Assembly: GCA_030549495.1 (NCBI GenBank)
Contig: JAUIRK010000089.1
Span: 186,001 to 250,000 of the forward strand
Reading direction: 5' to 3'
Source of the DNA: Nectonema munidae
Lineage: Eukaryota > Nematomorpha > Nectonematoida > Nectonematidae
DNA length: 64,000 nt
The position numbers were made by a program, and so were the translations under genes. The notes under the pieces were generated by a model, which searched no databases, was not told the origin of the DNA, and worked only from the letters and a program-made list of their open reading frames with translations. This document shows, piece after piece, positions 24,705-37,214 of the stretch; position 1 is the first letter of the stretch; the number at the start of each line of letters is the position of its first letter.

Positions 24705-24876
24705 AAAAGCTGAATATCGGCAGCATTTCACAAAATGAAGCCAGTGCGATGCGCTCTACTTAAATCTAGTCCAAGCATCTCATTCCAGTTTAACCATGGA
24801 CTAAAAAAAGCTCTTTACCATTCAATATTTATAAAAAAATGCTTCCATCTTTTTAAAAGTATTTGGTTTACAACTA

Positions 24877-24882
24877 AATAAA
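24877..24882 (+). terminator. Polyadenylation signal of the forkhead gene
   Basis: AATAAA lies 173 bases after the stop codon and is followed within 30 bases by a T-rich stretch, as expected for a cleavage site. Confidence 0.6.
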
Positions 24883-25707
24883 ACCTTTATTATTCTTTTA
24901 CAAAGTAATATATCTCAAATTTTAAATCAACCATGGTCGAAGTGACATAGTACATTTAGCTTAAAAAGTTTTTTTTATAGTTTTCGCAATCGCTTTCAAG
25001 GGAAGAATATTCTTACATAACTGGGCAGATGAAAGAAATTTAACGAGCGAGAATCGAAGCGGGGATGACGGTTTCGAGACCCCACGCGTCAACCAAAAGT
25101 GACCGCTGCCGATGAAAAAAGGCTATTTATTTGTAGTTGGCAAAGCCATGGAGGTGGCAAAACGAGAAATTATCTCTCTGGCAATCGACTTATACTAAAT
25201 TATGTCTTTAAGGCAGATTTTATAGATGAAGATTTGTTTAAAAAAACCAAAATTTTGAAACTATATCTCAGAAAAAGGATTGAAGTATTTTGTTTATGAT
25301 TTACTAACGCCAAACCCTCGCTTGACGGACTCTATGTATTTTTTCCGCTCTCAACATTAAAACGCTATTTACACAAAATTTTATTATAGAAACCTCAATT
25401 ACCACTAACATGTAAATGTTCTTTACAATGTTAAGTTTAATCTTTAGTAAAAAAAAATTATTTTGTGGCTATATTTTTTACCAAAACTTAAAAATAATAA
25501 ATTTATCATAAAAAATTAATAGATGGCGTTAATTTATATATATAATAATTTAAAAAAATTTAGGAATTTAACTTTACAACGCATATATTTATATTTTCAA
25601 GCTATTCTCATAACACGAATAACCGGTTTTTACTTCAAAAAAAACTTATTCTAAAAAAGTCAAAAAAAATATAACAGGTGTTAAAAATTTATTTTAAAAC
25701 TATAAAC

Positions 25708-27376
25708 TTAGAGGCATTTAGAGCAAATAACTTTAGAATGATATTTACAAAACATATTTCCACATTTTGCACATCGACGTGAAGTTCTGTTTTTTCTTGA
25801 GATGCAAAGAAAACATGAAACTTTGCTTGATGATGTAGGTTCTACTTCACTACGACTTTCAAAACCATAGTATGATAATAAATGCTTGACATCAAGGGAT
25901 AACTCTAAAGTTAGAGATCTTATTTTCATAGATTCTTCAGCCATTCGCAGGGCAAGAAAGCATTTTTATAAATATCTTTCTACCGCCTTGTTTTGTATTG
26001 GGGAAATCCCTAGGGCTATTGAACTTTGCTATAACCCATGAGTTCAGCACACTAATATCTAGATAATTTGAAAATAGCGCAAAAGTCCACTTTCTATTGG
26101 GTTTATACGATTTGTAAGCTCTTAGCATTTTATTCACAACATCAACTCCACCTTTGAACTTGTTGTATTCCAACAAGCTCTCAGGTTTCAAAGCAACATT
26201 AGTGATTTGCACGTTTTTATGCTGTGACGACATAATATATACAACTTTAAAATTACGTACGGCATGACGTCTAGGTATATACGCGCTCAGAGAAACATAA
26301 TCGGAATATATTATTCTACTTTCGCATTCACTAAGTTGCAATTCTCTAAGATAGGGGGTCTAAATACTAAGGGGATAAATCTCCTATTTGACATAACAGT
26401 TCCGCACAATGATAAATTTTTTGTACTACACTAAACAGCTAAGGAATGACTAGTAAAAAATCTATCCGTGTAAATGCCACGCTATATTTTACTATTTTCA
26501 ATTAGTCTTTTGCAAATATTTAGCCCAGAAAAGTAAGTTCTATCAGAAATACCACCCACATAGATTTCGCGAGATATACAATAATAAAAGTTAGCGTCGT
26601 TTATGTGATATAATTTTATACGGTAGTGTCCGGGTTTTTTGGGGTCATATATTTTGACCGGACATCCTCCCCTAAATGTAACAAGCTGTTCATCTATGGT
26701 AACGGCTGAATGAGGATTCCAATACAATGAAAAAACTTAAAAAAAAAAATCATGGATTTTACGAATGGGACTAATCTTGTCATTAGCATCTCTCGTTTTT
26801 TTTGTCAAAACGTAAAAATACGTGAATGAGAGTAAACATATCGCGTCCCAAGCAACTTCGTAAAAAAGGACTCCCAGCATTTGAAAATAAGTCAGCAGTT
26901 TTAACTTTTTGATCACCATTTTGACCGATGTAAATCAAAGAGCCAAAGTAAGCGAGAAGATGGGAAAGACTAAACTTTGTGTAGCAGTGGTACAAGTTTA
27001 CGTACTTAGGATTAGTCGATCTAAAAAATAAAATTTGTTTTTACTTTTCAGATTTTAAAAATACAACTTACTTATAATTGGATTCCATTTTGTGCATTGT
27101 CATTGAGTACAACTATTGAATAAGTTCAACATCGAAAAAAAGTTTAAATATGGAGAAAATATCGTTTAAATTTTTAGCAGAGCTTTCAGTAGAATCAAAT
27201 ATTCAGTAGAATCAGAACTACAATATAATAATTTGAATAATTCAAATATTCAGTAGAATCAGGAGCAATCAGATTTTGATCAAAAAAGTCAATTTCATAG
27301 ACATGTTCGAGATTTGAGATGTCTCATTATTATCAGAATCACTGAAAGTTGAAGAAGAGTTATCGGAAGAAGACAT
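25708..27376 (-). pseudogene. piggyBac transposase, near full length but broken
   Basis: Minus-strand pieces appear in family order. There is an acidic N-terminus from ATG 27376 (MSSSDNSSSTFSDSDNNE). At about 27190-27110 comes NLNDIFSIFKLFFDVELI, and at 26995-26783 a LAYFGSLIYIGQNG segment ending FLRFDKKN. At 26727-26482 PHSAVTIDEQLVTFRGGCP leads to KIYDPKKPGHYRIKLY. At 26341-25937 the conserved YNKFKGGVDVVNKML is followed by a RKWTFALFSNYLDI segment. Last, 25944-25708 encodes the cysteine-rich C-terminal domain (CFLC, RRCAKCGNMFCKYH, CSKC). Several frame changes and at least one gap (the GT-R segment between 26480 and 26340) make it non-functional. The closest relatives are DDE_Tnp_1_7 transposases. 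Confidence 0.9.
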
Positions 27377-27385
27377 GCTATAAAG

Positions 27386-27762
27386 CAGTGGTCGGGAACC
27401 TATGGCTCGCGAGCCAGACATGGCTCTTTTGATGACTGCATCTGGCTCTCAGATAAATCAGGTGGCCTCCAGGATAAAGGGAGGTATTGCGATAATGTTT
27501 ATCCTTCTTTTTGCCAATTCAACACTCTCTTAATTTCGTCATCATTACAAATCACGATGAAACAAATAAAACTGATGATGATGCTTGGATAAAACAATTT
27601 TGTTTAAAATAAATTCAGAGTCTTATTATACTATAAAATTGTTGGTCTTCTTTTTCCATTTAGTTGTAATCAGTATTTAAAAATATATATGGCTCTCAGA
27701 GGATTAGATTTTAAAATATGTGTTTTTTGGGCTCTTTTAGTTAAAAAGGTTCCCGGCCCCTG
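27386..27762. mobile_element. Non-autonomous hAT element with perfect 8-bp target duplication
   Basis: CTATAAAG lies on both sides (27378-27385 and 27763-27770). The tips CAGTGGTCGGGAACCTA and, reversed, CAGGGGCCGGGAACCTT match at 14 of 17 positions. The interior starts with TGGCTCGCGAGCCA and is non-coding. It landed 9 bases upstream of the piggyBac transposase start codon, so it is younger than that element. Confidence 0.92.
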
Positions 27763-28170
27763 CTATAAAGGAACACGATAAAGAAATTCTTTCAAGTCAA
27801 CGTGTATAAAGAAAAGGAATACGCAACAAAACGTATTGAGCAGATGTTCACAAAACTTCGAGAAAAATATGTGCTTTGTTTTCATTATGAGTTGATGGTG
27901 CAATTTATTATATGCGTAGCACGTAAACATAAGCGGATTGCCAGAATTTATATATAAATATTTATGCCAATGATATCATGATAAAACCATATTATACATC
28001 TATTACGTAATAGTATTTTTATCATCAACAAATCTTTGCGTTCAATAGCATACAAAATCAGTGTGATTTTTCTCAAGAAGCCACAGCTTATCAGTAAAAT
28101 ATCGATCTAGAAATTTTTAGCAAGGACAAAACTAGTAGCAGTACTGTCGCCCAATTCCTCTTATTTTACA

Positions 28171-28730
28171 GCCATGTCAAACATGCGGCCCGCGGGCTGC
28201 ATGCGGCCCATTACAAGCAGATTTGCGGCCACCACAGATTACAGTATTTCTCAGAGAACTAGGTTCGCTGATTTTCACTTATCATCTCTTATAAAAGTTC
28301 GCACTGCACAGAAATTTCAGCCAGACATAGCAAAGATTGTCAATAACAAGAGGTGTCAAGCCTCGGGACAAGAACATGTAAAGTATTTGAATAATTAATA
28401 ATAAATGTTTATTTTGAACTATTGTAGTTTATGTGCATTTCATTTGTAGTTCATTCAAATACATGTGAGCCATGTATGTTGCCTTATAAACTTTTTTTAT
28501 ATTAAAATAAAGAACAGATTTATAAAAATTAAATTATTTTGTTTAACTATACATGACTTTGTACTTGCATTTTTGAATATAATCAAACCATTACATGTTT
28601 CTAAGTTAAAAGTAAAATATTCTGCAATAATTTTTATTGAACAACTTTAAATATAATTGTAGGAGTGCGGCCCTCATGAGAACACAAACTCACTCCTTTG
28701 GCCCTCATGGGACTCCGAGTTTGACATGCG
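28171..28730. mobile_element. Non-autonomous hAT element, second insertion in the piggyBac
   Basis: The ends GCCATGTCAAAC and, reversed, CGCATGTCAAAC match at 10 of 12 positions. They are followed by the G/C-rich sub-terminal GCGGCCCGCGGGC, as in common hAT MITEs. TTTTACA flanks both sides (28164-28170 and 28731-28737). The 560-bp interior has only short ORFs and no transposase domain. Confidence 0.8.
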
Positions 28731-29768
28731 TTTTACACAATTTTAATTCCTACAATGATAATTCCTAAGTAGATTCCAAAATACAGAGAAATGAATAAAA
28801 TAACTCATAACTCTTCTAAATCAGTAAAAATTTCACAAAATTTTAATAAATCCATAATATGAATTTTTAATTTATATTTTATTTAGATGGCGTTAAAAAA
28901 TATATGTAAAAATAGATTTTTTTAATATTAGATCAAATAAATTGATAGTTAATTTTATTTTATATTTGTTTAATATTTTTATCAATTAAGGTTATTTTAT
29001 ATATATATGAAATTTTGTCATCACGCGTTTATAGTTATCACTATTAAATTTCTTTTTATGAAGACACATAACGTTATAAGAATAGCGAAAAAAATGTACG
29101 GTGTTAGAACAAATAAGTCCGCCAAGCGAGGGTTACACATTCAAAAAGCTCTTCCGTGGCATATGTTTCTTTACTTATATATGACAAATTTAGCTATAAT
29201 ACCGATCAGGATTGTCCAAGCTTTTTTGGTGAGGGGCGGGCAGCACCCCTAGAAAAAATGGTGACTTCGAGTCGCATTTTGTTTTTTACTAATTTACTAT
29301 TATCATTTATCATGAACTAGTGAGTTATCGCTAAAAATAAAGAAAAATTTGTTATTCATCCGTAAATATATAATATTTCCATATAAAACATGAACCTTTT
29401 TCATAAAATAGGTTAAAACGTGTTAAGATGAGTATTTTCAATGCTTGACTAACTAAAGTGGAGTTCATGAGTGACAGTAGCGTAGCCTTGCTTTCTATTA
29501 CACGAATTCAAAAGATATTGATAGAAAATATTTTATTTTGCTCGAATTGCCTAATTATGGAAATACAAGTAGGCGTATTTATTTTTATAAAGAATGCCTT
29601 AAAAGTGGTTGAAAACTTTGCCTACTTTCCCTCTACAGCTGATTTTGACTATTCCAATTTGTTCCTGAGATTGCACATTACTTGACCAGTAATCAATAAA
29701 TTTCTATATAGCCATTGATATCTAAAATTTCGGGAACATATGGTCGGGGTTAGGATCACTGTGGAATT

Positions 29769-29828
29769 AGCATTAGTGTTAGTATTAGAGTTAGTGTTGA
29801 GGTTATAGGTTTGGTCATTAGTGTTAGC
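29769..29828. repeat. Degenerate 6-bp repeat (TTAGTG-like)
   Basis: About nine imperfect units around TTAGTG/TTAGTA/TTAGAG. It differs from the arthropod telomere repeat TTAGG and is interstitial, so telomeric origin is not supported. Confidence 0.6.
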
Positions 29829-29932
29829 GCAAGCGGACACAAACACTTACATATACATTTTTTCACATTCTTGATAGAAACTTTCCTATTTATTTGTATT
29901 TATAGATGTCTCACATGAAAAACATCTAAACG

Positions 29933-29985
29933 AGTGGTTCACAACAGTTTCAAGTAATGGACCCCCTTCAAAATTCCATTTTAAT
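29933..29985 (+). mobile_element. hAT terminal fragment
   Basis: GAGTGGTTCACAACAG followed by TTTCAAGTAATGGACCCCC closely resembles the left tip of the hAT element at 59768 and other hAT ends. No partner end was found within the following kilobases. Confidence 0.45.
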
Positions 29986-30339
29986 TTTAAGCCTCCGTAT
30001 AACACATCAAATTCGAACATTATGTGTAATTTTAGTCCAATTTACTGAGAAGCAGCCAGAAAACGCCTTTATGTAAAGTTCATTTTCTAAAGTAGTTTTT
30101 GGTGTAGAATGCAAAAATGGAAGCGTTTTTTCATTTTAGGTATAAATTTTCTGATAATAGTGTTTAAAATTTTAAGATTTTTTCAAAAAATTTTTTTATG
30201 TATGATGATATTATAACTAATTTTGATTTTACAAATTTAATACAAAACTACTTAATCATTAAACCCTGAAAAATTACTAGAGGGCTTTGTAAAACCTCTC
30301 TAAACAAATTTTGTTATATTCGTGGATGTTTTACGAGTA

Positions 30340-31863
30340 AAAAAAATCAACGAAATCTTACTTCAACCATTCGAAGGTTGTATCATCTTTGCTTCAAATG
30401 TAAAGTAGGAGATCAAAATAAAAATTGGGCTTCTTATATATGTTGTAAGAGCTGTTCAACTTCACTATCAAGATGGTTTAATGAACGCAAAAACAGCTAT
30501 AGTTTGGAACCGCAAGATCACATATTGACTGATACTTTTGCTTAGTTATCTAATAAATAGTTGAGATGTATAATATATATAACTTTTCAGACTACACCAA
30601 GAACAAATCTATCGTTTATCCAAACCTAAATTAAGCTTTGCGTCCAGTAGCACATTCAGAAGAAATTCCCGTGCATATACCACCTTCAGAAATGCCTCAA
30701 TCATCAGAATCTGAAAATGAAACCTTGAGGAGTGCTTTTTAAAGCTGTTTAATCAAGCAGTTTTGAATGATTTAGTAAAAGATCTAGGCCTACCAAAAAA
30801 ACAAAGTGAATTGCTTGCTTCTTGACTACAAGGACGATATCTTTTACGAAAGAATGTAACAGTCACAAAGTTTAGATCAAGATCATACGATTTATTACCA
30901 CGTTTTTCATTGGAAAATGGATTGTGCTACTCTAACAACATCCCTCGATTGTTTGATGGTCTTGATATTGCATACAATCCAGAAGAATGAAGATTGTATA
31001 TTGATGCATCGTTGTATAGTTACATAATGGAAATATCTTTCAATAGGTACCAGTAGAACATTCAGTCGTTTTAAGAGAGACACGACAACTTAAGTTTTAT
31101 TTTAAATAAAGTAAAGTATCAAGACAACAAATGGCTCATTTGTGCCGATTTAAAAGTCGTGGCTCTACTAACAAGTTTGCAAACTGGCTATACTAAATTC
31201 ATGTGCTTTCTATGTAAATGGGATAGCAGATCAAGAGCTGAGCATTATATCCGTTCAGACTGGCCATTGCGGGATGTAGTAACTTTCGGCTTCCATAATA
31301 TCGTTCGGGAACCTCTTGAATCTTACTACCGCCTTTACATATTAAATTGGGCCTTATTAAACAAATGGTTAAGGCTATGGACCAACAAAACTAGCGTTTA
31401 AGTATTTGAAAGCTAAATTTTCATAATGAAGTAAAGCCAAAATTGCAGAAGGAATCTTTGTTGGTCCTCAAATTCGTCAACTAATGACTGACAAAAAATT
31501 CGAATCAACAATGAATCCTTCCTCTTGAACTAGATGCATCGAGCAGTTTTAAATGTGTATGGAATGGATTACTTGACACACACAAAGATGGCAACTACAA
31601 AGCTTTAGTGGATGATCTAGTTAGATCCTACCAGAACTTAGGCTGCAGCATGTCTCTCAAGGATCATTTTATGCATTCGCATCTTCACTTTTTTCCTGTA
31701 AATGCAGCTGATGTTAGTGATGAATACGGAGAACGTTTTCATCAAGATATAGCGAAAATGGAAAACAGATATAAAGGAAAATGGAGTCCTCCGATGCTTG
31801 CAGATTTTTGCTGGAACTTTCGACGTGGCAATAAAGATGCCAAGTATAAAAGAAAGAAGTAAT
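30340..31863 (+). pseudogene. Unclassified repeat-family ORF, copy 2 (near full length, broken)
   Basis: Plus-strand pieces in order are CFKCKVGDQNKNWASYICC (zinc-ribbon-like, about 30393-30450) and KNKSIVYPNL with PVAHSEEIPVHIPPSE (about 30600-30690). Next come FRSRSYDLLPRFSLENGLCY and NPEEWRLYIDASL (30870-31015). Then GYTKFMCFLCKWDSRSRAEH through DWPLRDVV (31159-31290), and SCSMSLKDHFMHSHLHFFP with GERFHQDIAKMENRYKGKW (31608-31790), ending KYKRKK at 31860. The copy at 1-840 shares the middle portion. No DDE, RNase H, helicase or polymerase motif is visible to me. The conserved Cys and His residues suggest a metal-binding protein. Several breaks make it non-functional. A hAT-type tip lies 400 bp upstream but the two are not shown to be linked. 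Confidence 0.6.
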
Positions 31864-34098
31864 ATGCGCTTGAATTTATCGTAGATATGTATTTTGAATA
31901 AATTAAATGTCTTTTTCTCTTTAAATAAAAAGTTTCCTCATATTCCTACAGTATATTTTCTCTATAGAGTAAAGCCTCTTTATGTTACATAATTGCCCTT
32001 ATTTGCAAAATAAAGGGGAAGTGTGATTTTTTTATTTACCTTTCGCAAAAAACGGCGCCTAGAAATTAAAAAATTAGGATCAGATTTAGACTCACCGCAA
32101 CCAAAAACATAAAATTAGGACGTTTGTTAACATGCGTTTTTCTTTAAATAAAATTATTTTCATCAATGATTCCTCTACTCATTCATTTTTCGTATTTCAA
32201 CACTCCTACATTTCATTCTTTTTCATAACTTTTTGGTTAACTTTTAAGTTTAAATTATTTTTTTACAGCAAGATAAATTAGTATTTTTCGGTTATAAGCG
32301 GATAGCGAATTTCTTTTTAAAACATAAATTGACATATTTTAAGACAGCTCATGGTTCCAATTTGCCTTTTTTCCCTTTTCTTTCAAGTTTTTCGAAGCAA
32401 GTTAACCTAGGAGCTTTCATTATTTCTAATAAATAAGTCATTACTTTTAAAAATCAACCAAGAAATTGACTTAACTAATAAATTTTAATACGCTTATCAG
32501 GGACAAGAGATACATACTTTATAGAGGCTTTTTTGAACTAAATGGTAAAATATTTTCCATATTTATCTCATTAATATAAATAGTTGGTGTTGATTTGGTT
32601 TTCACACTTAAATCTATCGAGTCAAAGGTTTACCCTTGAAGAAAATTACACATTATCAACAATATTTTTTACGTTAGATTTAATATTTTAAAGTCTAAGT
32701 TTTAAACTATTTAAATATAGTTTGTATGTTATTTTTTATAATGGCCTAGATAAAAATAAGCATTTAAATAAAAGTAAAAAGTATTCAGTATTAACATACT
32801 TCTAAACTATGTGAAGTTTTTAAATTGTTTTCCCATCAATACCCATTGATTAATAAATAAAGTTTTAACAACAAGCATTTATAAGTCTACCAACTTTTTA
32901 AAGCCATTATTTTCGAGGAATCGATCTGAATAGGACAGCGGCTCCCAAAGTGGGTAGTTTCAAATTGTTAGGGGCTGTGAGGAAAAGTTACGAATAACAA
33001 GAACTAGGTATTGATTTTTTTCTTGATTGAAACAAAAAAATAAAAAAATTTCCATTTCCATGATAAAGAAAGCAATCTATTCTTATCGAGCAAGCAAATC
33101 ATAAAAAAGATTCAACCACTTGTTTTCGCACAATTTTGTTACCAGAGAGAAAAAGTCGCTTATATATAAATAAATGTTTTTAAATATTTCAAAAAAGTTT
33201 TAAGTGATTTTTGACATTTTTAAATTTCGCACGTCTTACTTCCTCGCTTACGATATGCTACTGATATATGTGATTATAAATTTTCAAGAGGGAATCTAAT
33301 GTAAACACTATGTTACAAGTTATAAACATTATAATATAAAAATTTTACTGATAAAATGTACACTTGATTTTGTTGGGTAATTTTTGACATAAGGAGGTCA
33401 CACAACTACCGTGAAAATTGTATCAAAAGATAGAGCTAACGACTTTAGCAAAATTCACATGAACGCATATAATTGAGCCAATTTTGTACACTAGAAGTTT
33501 TAGTTGAAGGAGGACGCTAAAATGCCCCCCCCCCCCTTCCGCCACTGATAGACTTAATGCAATTTACATACTTATGTTGGGAGATGTGCCCTAAAAGAGT
33601 GATGGGTTGTAAAGAAGCCGGCATAGCTTGAGTTGTTTGTCTAAAAGAAAAATAGGTTATGCTAATCTGATCTTTTAAATATTAAATTTCGATTATTTTG
33701 AAAAAAATATTTGTTTTTAAAATTCATATGCATACTTGATAGAATTTCTTTCCTGTTTAAAGGCATTCGGAATATTTTAGGCGTGATTATGCTTTTACAA
33801 GTGCAAAACGTAAAGTGAGGGAAGAAAAAGGGAAAACATTAAATAGAAGCTTCCGGTATTGTCAACAGTCTTACTCATTCAACATTTAGAAAGTCCAATT
33901 TTAAAATGGCAGTTTTGTTGCTTTTTGACAAAATTCAATTACTTTATATGCAAATAAATCATTTATTCTTAAAATTTATGTGGATTTTTTCAACTTAGGG
34001 CCCCTTTATAAGATACGTCACAGGATTAACACTAGCTTAATACGGCCCTGTTTATGCTGCAGTGCTATCTTTCGAAATATAATAGTAGTTGAGAAAAA
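31864..34098. other. Intergenic DNA with scattered hAT ends
   Basis: No exon recognised. CAGCGGCTCCCAAAGTGGG at 32936 resembles a hAT tip. A C-run followed by CCGCCACTG (33521-33547), read on the minus strand as CAGTGGCGGAAGGGG, resembles another. They do not match each other, so they are not the two ends of one element. Downstream of the RSRC2-like gene on its own strand. Confidence 0.4.
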
Positions 34099-34104
34099 TT
34101 TATT
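34099..34104 (-). terminator. Polyadenylation signal of the RSRC2-like gene
   Basis: AATAAA on the minus strand, 115 bases beyond the stop codon of the last RSRC2-like exon. Confidence 0.5.
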
Positions 34105-34218
34105 TTATCAAAGAATATTCATAACGAGAAATGGATTTTTCAACTTTACACAAACTAAAATATCCTTGTAATTTAAAGATTCCAACAAGAGCATATATCA
34201 ATATAACTACGCCAAGTT

Positions 34219-34391
34219 TTATGAATATTTTTCCTCCATATACGAAGAAAAGCCTAAACCAAGGCCTCTGTGCAAGTGTGTTGATATGCGAGCTACTTCA
34301 TATTGAGCATCTAACTTCTTGAACATTTCATCCCTTTCTTGCTTTTCCTTTTCATCCAATTGCACATTTTTGTCTTCTTCATTCTCTCCTC
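34219..34391 (-). CDS. RSRC2: RSRC2-like protein, last coding exon
   Basis: Following the acceptor TTTATTTCTAG (phase 1), this exon encodes GENEEDKNVQ, then EKQERDEMFKK and LDAQYEVARISTHLHRGLG, ending EEKYS and a stop. The LDxQYExAR...THxxRGxGLGF ending is the conserved C-terminus of RSRC2 (arginine/serine-rich coiled-coil protein 2), a nuclear, probably splicing-related protein. The splice phase agrees with the preceding exon at 42639-42443. The intron between them is 8051 bp (34392-42442) and holds two piggyBac remnants and palindromic repeats, which is why this exon looks isolated. Confidence 0.85.
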
Positions 34392-34571
34392 CTAGAAATA
34401 AAAGATATATTGCTATAATGGAAAGAGTTTTTCAACGCTATATCTCAGAATATTATAAGATATACATATGTTTTCCTTTGCAATTAAGTTGTTGTTGTTG
34501 TTGTTAGCCCCAAGATTATACTATCTTTATATGAGTATAATCTATCAGTTCAAAACAAGGCTTTGTTTAAA

Positions 34572-34605
34572 CTGAGAGTATTTCCATAAAAGCAAATACT
34601 CTCAG
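34572..34605. repeat. Perfect 12-bp hairpin
   Basis: CTGAGAGTATTT and AAATACTCTCAG are exact inverted copies around a 10-base loop. The hairpin lies in the last intron of the RSRC2-like gene, about 180 bp from the exon. A (GTT)n run lies at about 34488-34505. Confidence 0.85.
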
Positions 34606-35689
34606 GGAAAAGTGTAGAATTTTGTTACACTTTCGCAGCAGCAGCGATAAACCAGTGTAATTTCAGCCAACCCGCAAAAATCCACAATAAGGTACTGCTG
34701 GCTTTTTGAAGGCTTCTACATATGACTAGAAGCCATATTAAGGCAATTAAGTCAACTCGATAAACTTGGATAAGACAATGTTGGGCTTAATCTGTTGTTA
34801 ATAAATTAAAATACCAAAACCAATCATTTGTGGAATGCATTGCTAAGATCTGGATTTGAATCATTCTGCAATACGATCTGTTTTTCTATTTTTAAATTAT
34901 TTCAAATTTGTAGAGATTGAAGAACATAAAAATAATTTTTACAATAAACATAAGAAAAAAAATATTTACGCCTTCCTATGTAATTTTAATGCCGAAATGC
35001 ATTCTAAGAGATTAAACTAGAAAATATATCTTTTGGATAGAAATATTGAAAAATCGTAGTCAACTCGCCTGACTGTATAAAAGCAAATAGGAACGTTTTC
35101 CAAAATCTAGACATCGATATGATCTTATTTTTACCATGATCTTATTTTCTCGTTTCTTTTCCTTGCAAAAATTCATTTGGTTCACCAATAAAATGAGGAT
35201 TATCCGTGAAAAATCGATCTTTACGACAGTGTTTCGTTAAATAGAACACACCTTCAAAATGACATTCATCCTTAATTAATCATTTTTTTTACATAATTTA
35301 TACTTTTCTAAAATAAAAATAAAAAATATTTACCCATTTTTTTATATTCAGAAAGCTTAAAAGAAAAAGTATTTATAATTTGCAAAAGTAAAGAATTTTT
35401 TAATATGCGTGAAAAATTAAAAAAAAATGAGTGTTATTTGATACCAAAATTTTGTAAAGAAAAATTATTTACTAAAAAACGATTAGTTTTTTTCCAAATT
35501 CACAATAAATATTTTTTATATAAAACATACATTTATTTTGCAAATTTTCTAAAATGTATTCTAGAAATTTTCATAGAAAATTGAGAAAGTTATCAACAAT
35601 CACTGAAAATAATAAAATAGCTGGAAATTGTGATTATCTTAAAATTAATATAATTCCTTCTACTATTCTGTGAGATGTTGAAAAGCTAT

Positions 35690-37170
35690 AAAATGATTGG
35701 AAAACTTTTTGGACTGATATTCAAGAATATAATCCGAATGGAGAAATAGAAGAGATTGGAAGTGACAGTGAAGATTTGCAAAACAATTTGATAAAAAAAG
35801 AAAATGAAGAAAACATTGAATGAACTCAATTCTCTAAAAAAAACCTGTGCTAAAAAGTAATCTTTTTTGTATTTTGAATGGGAGAAAATTATATCAAAAA
35901 TGGGCAATTTATTTGAAAATATTTTTACACATATACTACAACAAACAAGCATTTACCCAAACAGAAAAAAAAGGATTAAATGTTTAAGGTATCTATAGAA
36001 AACAGCATTTTGATGGGGATAATTTTCCTTTCGTGCTTTCATAATATTAAATTAATTTAAAGAAAGGAATTACTAGACTAAGCAATAAGATTTAGTTGTT
36101 TCACTTTTTTTTAATATGATGAGTAGAAATCGATATTTGCTTATAAAAAAGTACTTACACTTTGTCGATAATCAAAAATTAATTCAAAAAGAAATATAAT
36201 GAGCAAAATTTCAAACTTATATGAAATGTCCAATAGTAAGTTGCTTTAGTTCGGTTTTTCATGAAGTTCTATGGTACCTTATTTCGAAAGTCATAGTGCC
36301 GAAATGTTTATAAAAGATAAGTCGATACTCAATGACTTAAAAAAAATTTAATTATTTTTATGAAAAAATTCGACTTAAAAGATATAAAATTTTTCTTAAA
36401 ATTTTGATATAATAATGCTTAAAAAAATTCACTTATAAGTTATTTTAACATCGATAGATATAAAATTTTTTTGTACTTCCTAAAAATTAAACACAAATGT
36501 ATAATTATATAGTATATCGTCATTTTTATTGACTTATGCAGAGTTTACTATATTCATTAAAGAATTTAGTTATTCTAGATCATTTTTAATACTAATTTCA
36601 ACATCGAATATGGAATAAACTTTTGTTCTCAAAAATTACAAAATCAAAAGACTACATTTTTATTGTTCCTATATTTCAATCCGGCCATAACTGCACCGAT
36701 TTTATCCAGTCGAATCACCTTGTTTGTATTTGTGATCACATCACTCACTACCTTCTATCATAACAAGAGAATATCTTTCTATGAAAGATTCGCTCAGGCC
36801 CGTAGCCAGCGAGGGCAGAAGGGGGCTGAGTACTACTTGAGTAGTACTCACAAAGTTATAAACGTTTTTTCAGATGATCAATGGCATCAACTTTATTTTG
36901 ACAACTTTTTTCTGATTATTCCCTATCTCTCAATTAGCTCTCATATAAATTTTGGTGCATATCGAAAAATGAAAAATAGAAAGTGAAAAAAAGAGTAAAA
37001 GTCAGTGAAAGAGAATATATCCAGCCTCATTTCATTCATTGGCATAATAAAAGTATTGGAGAAATTGATTGGACGCATAGATTATTATTCGACTCCTATC
37101 GACAAAGCATCAAAGGGGAAAAATGGTATTGGTCTCTTTTTATCAAAGGCATCTCATTTGCAATATAGAA
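35690..37170 (+). mobile_element. piggyBac transposase remnant
   Basis: An acidic N-terminal stretch (NPNGEIEEIGSDSED, about 35730-35780) is followed by LFENIFTHILQQTSIYPN, as in the family's ELFE-IVEQTNLYA block. Further on come QWHQLYFDNFFLIIPYL (about 36870-36925), matching the DNFFTS block, and QPHFIHWHNKSIGEIDW then RQSIKGEKWYWSLF (37020-37145), matching the GGVD-D...KKWWWPLF block. The middle is unreadable and the C-terminal Cys-rich domain is not seen. The copy is heavily decayed and lies in the last RSRC2 intron on the opposite strand. Confidence 0.65.
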
Positions 37171-37214
37171 GAAAAATGACACTTTGTCATTTAAAAGAAG
37201 TTACCCATATTAGC

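Larger units (their letters stand above)
25315..29132 (-). mobile_element. piggyBac element (whole span) with two nested hAT insertions
   Basis: CCCTCGCTTGACGGACT begins at 25315, and its reverse complement with one mismatch ends at 29132. CCC/GGG tips face outwards as in piggyBac ends. The outside bases (CAAA, TTAC) could be decayed TTAA. Inside, on the minus strand, lies a piggyBac transposase remnant (27376-25708), and two hAT elements (27386-27762 and 28171-28730) interrupt the 5' side. Without the insertions the element would be about 2.9 kb, near the usual size. AGATGGCGTTAA occurs near both ends (25522 and 28884). Confidence 0.65.

Noticed and set aside
25025-25095. tRNA-like patch with GGTTTCGAGACCCC
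   Set aside because: The arms around the TTCGA-like loop do not pair and no acceptor stem or anticodon arm can be drawn on either strand.
29769-29828. Interstitial telomere repeat
   Set aside because: Units are six-base TTAGTG-like and degenerate, not TTAGG or TTAGGG.
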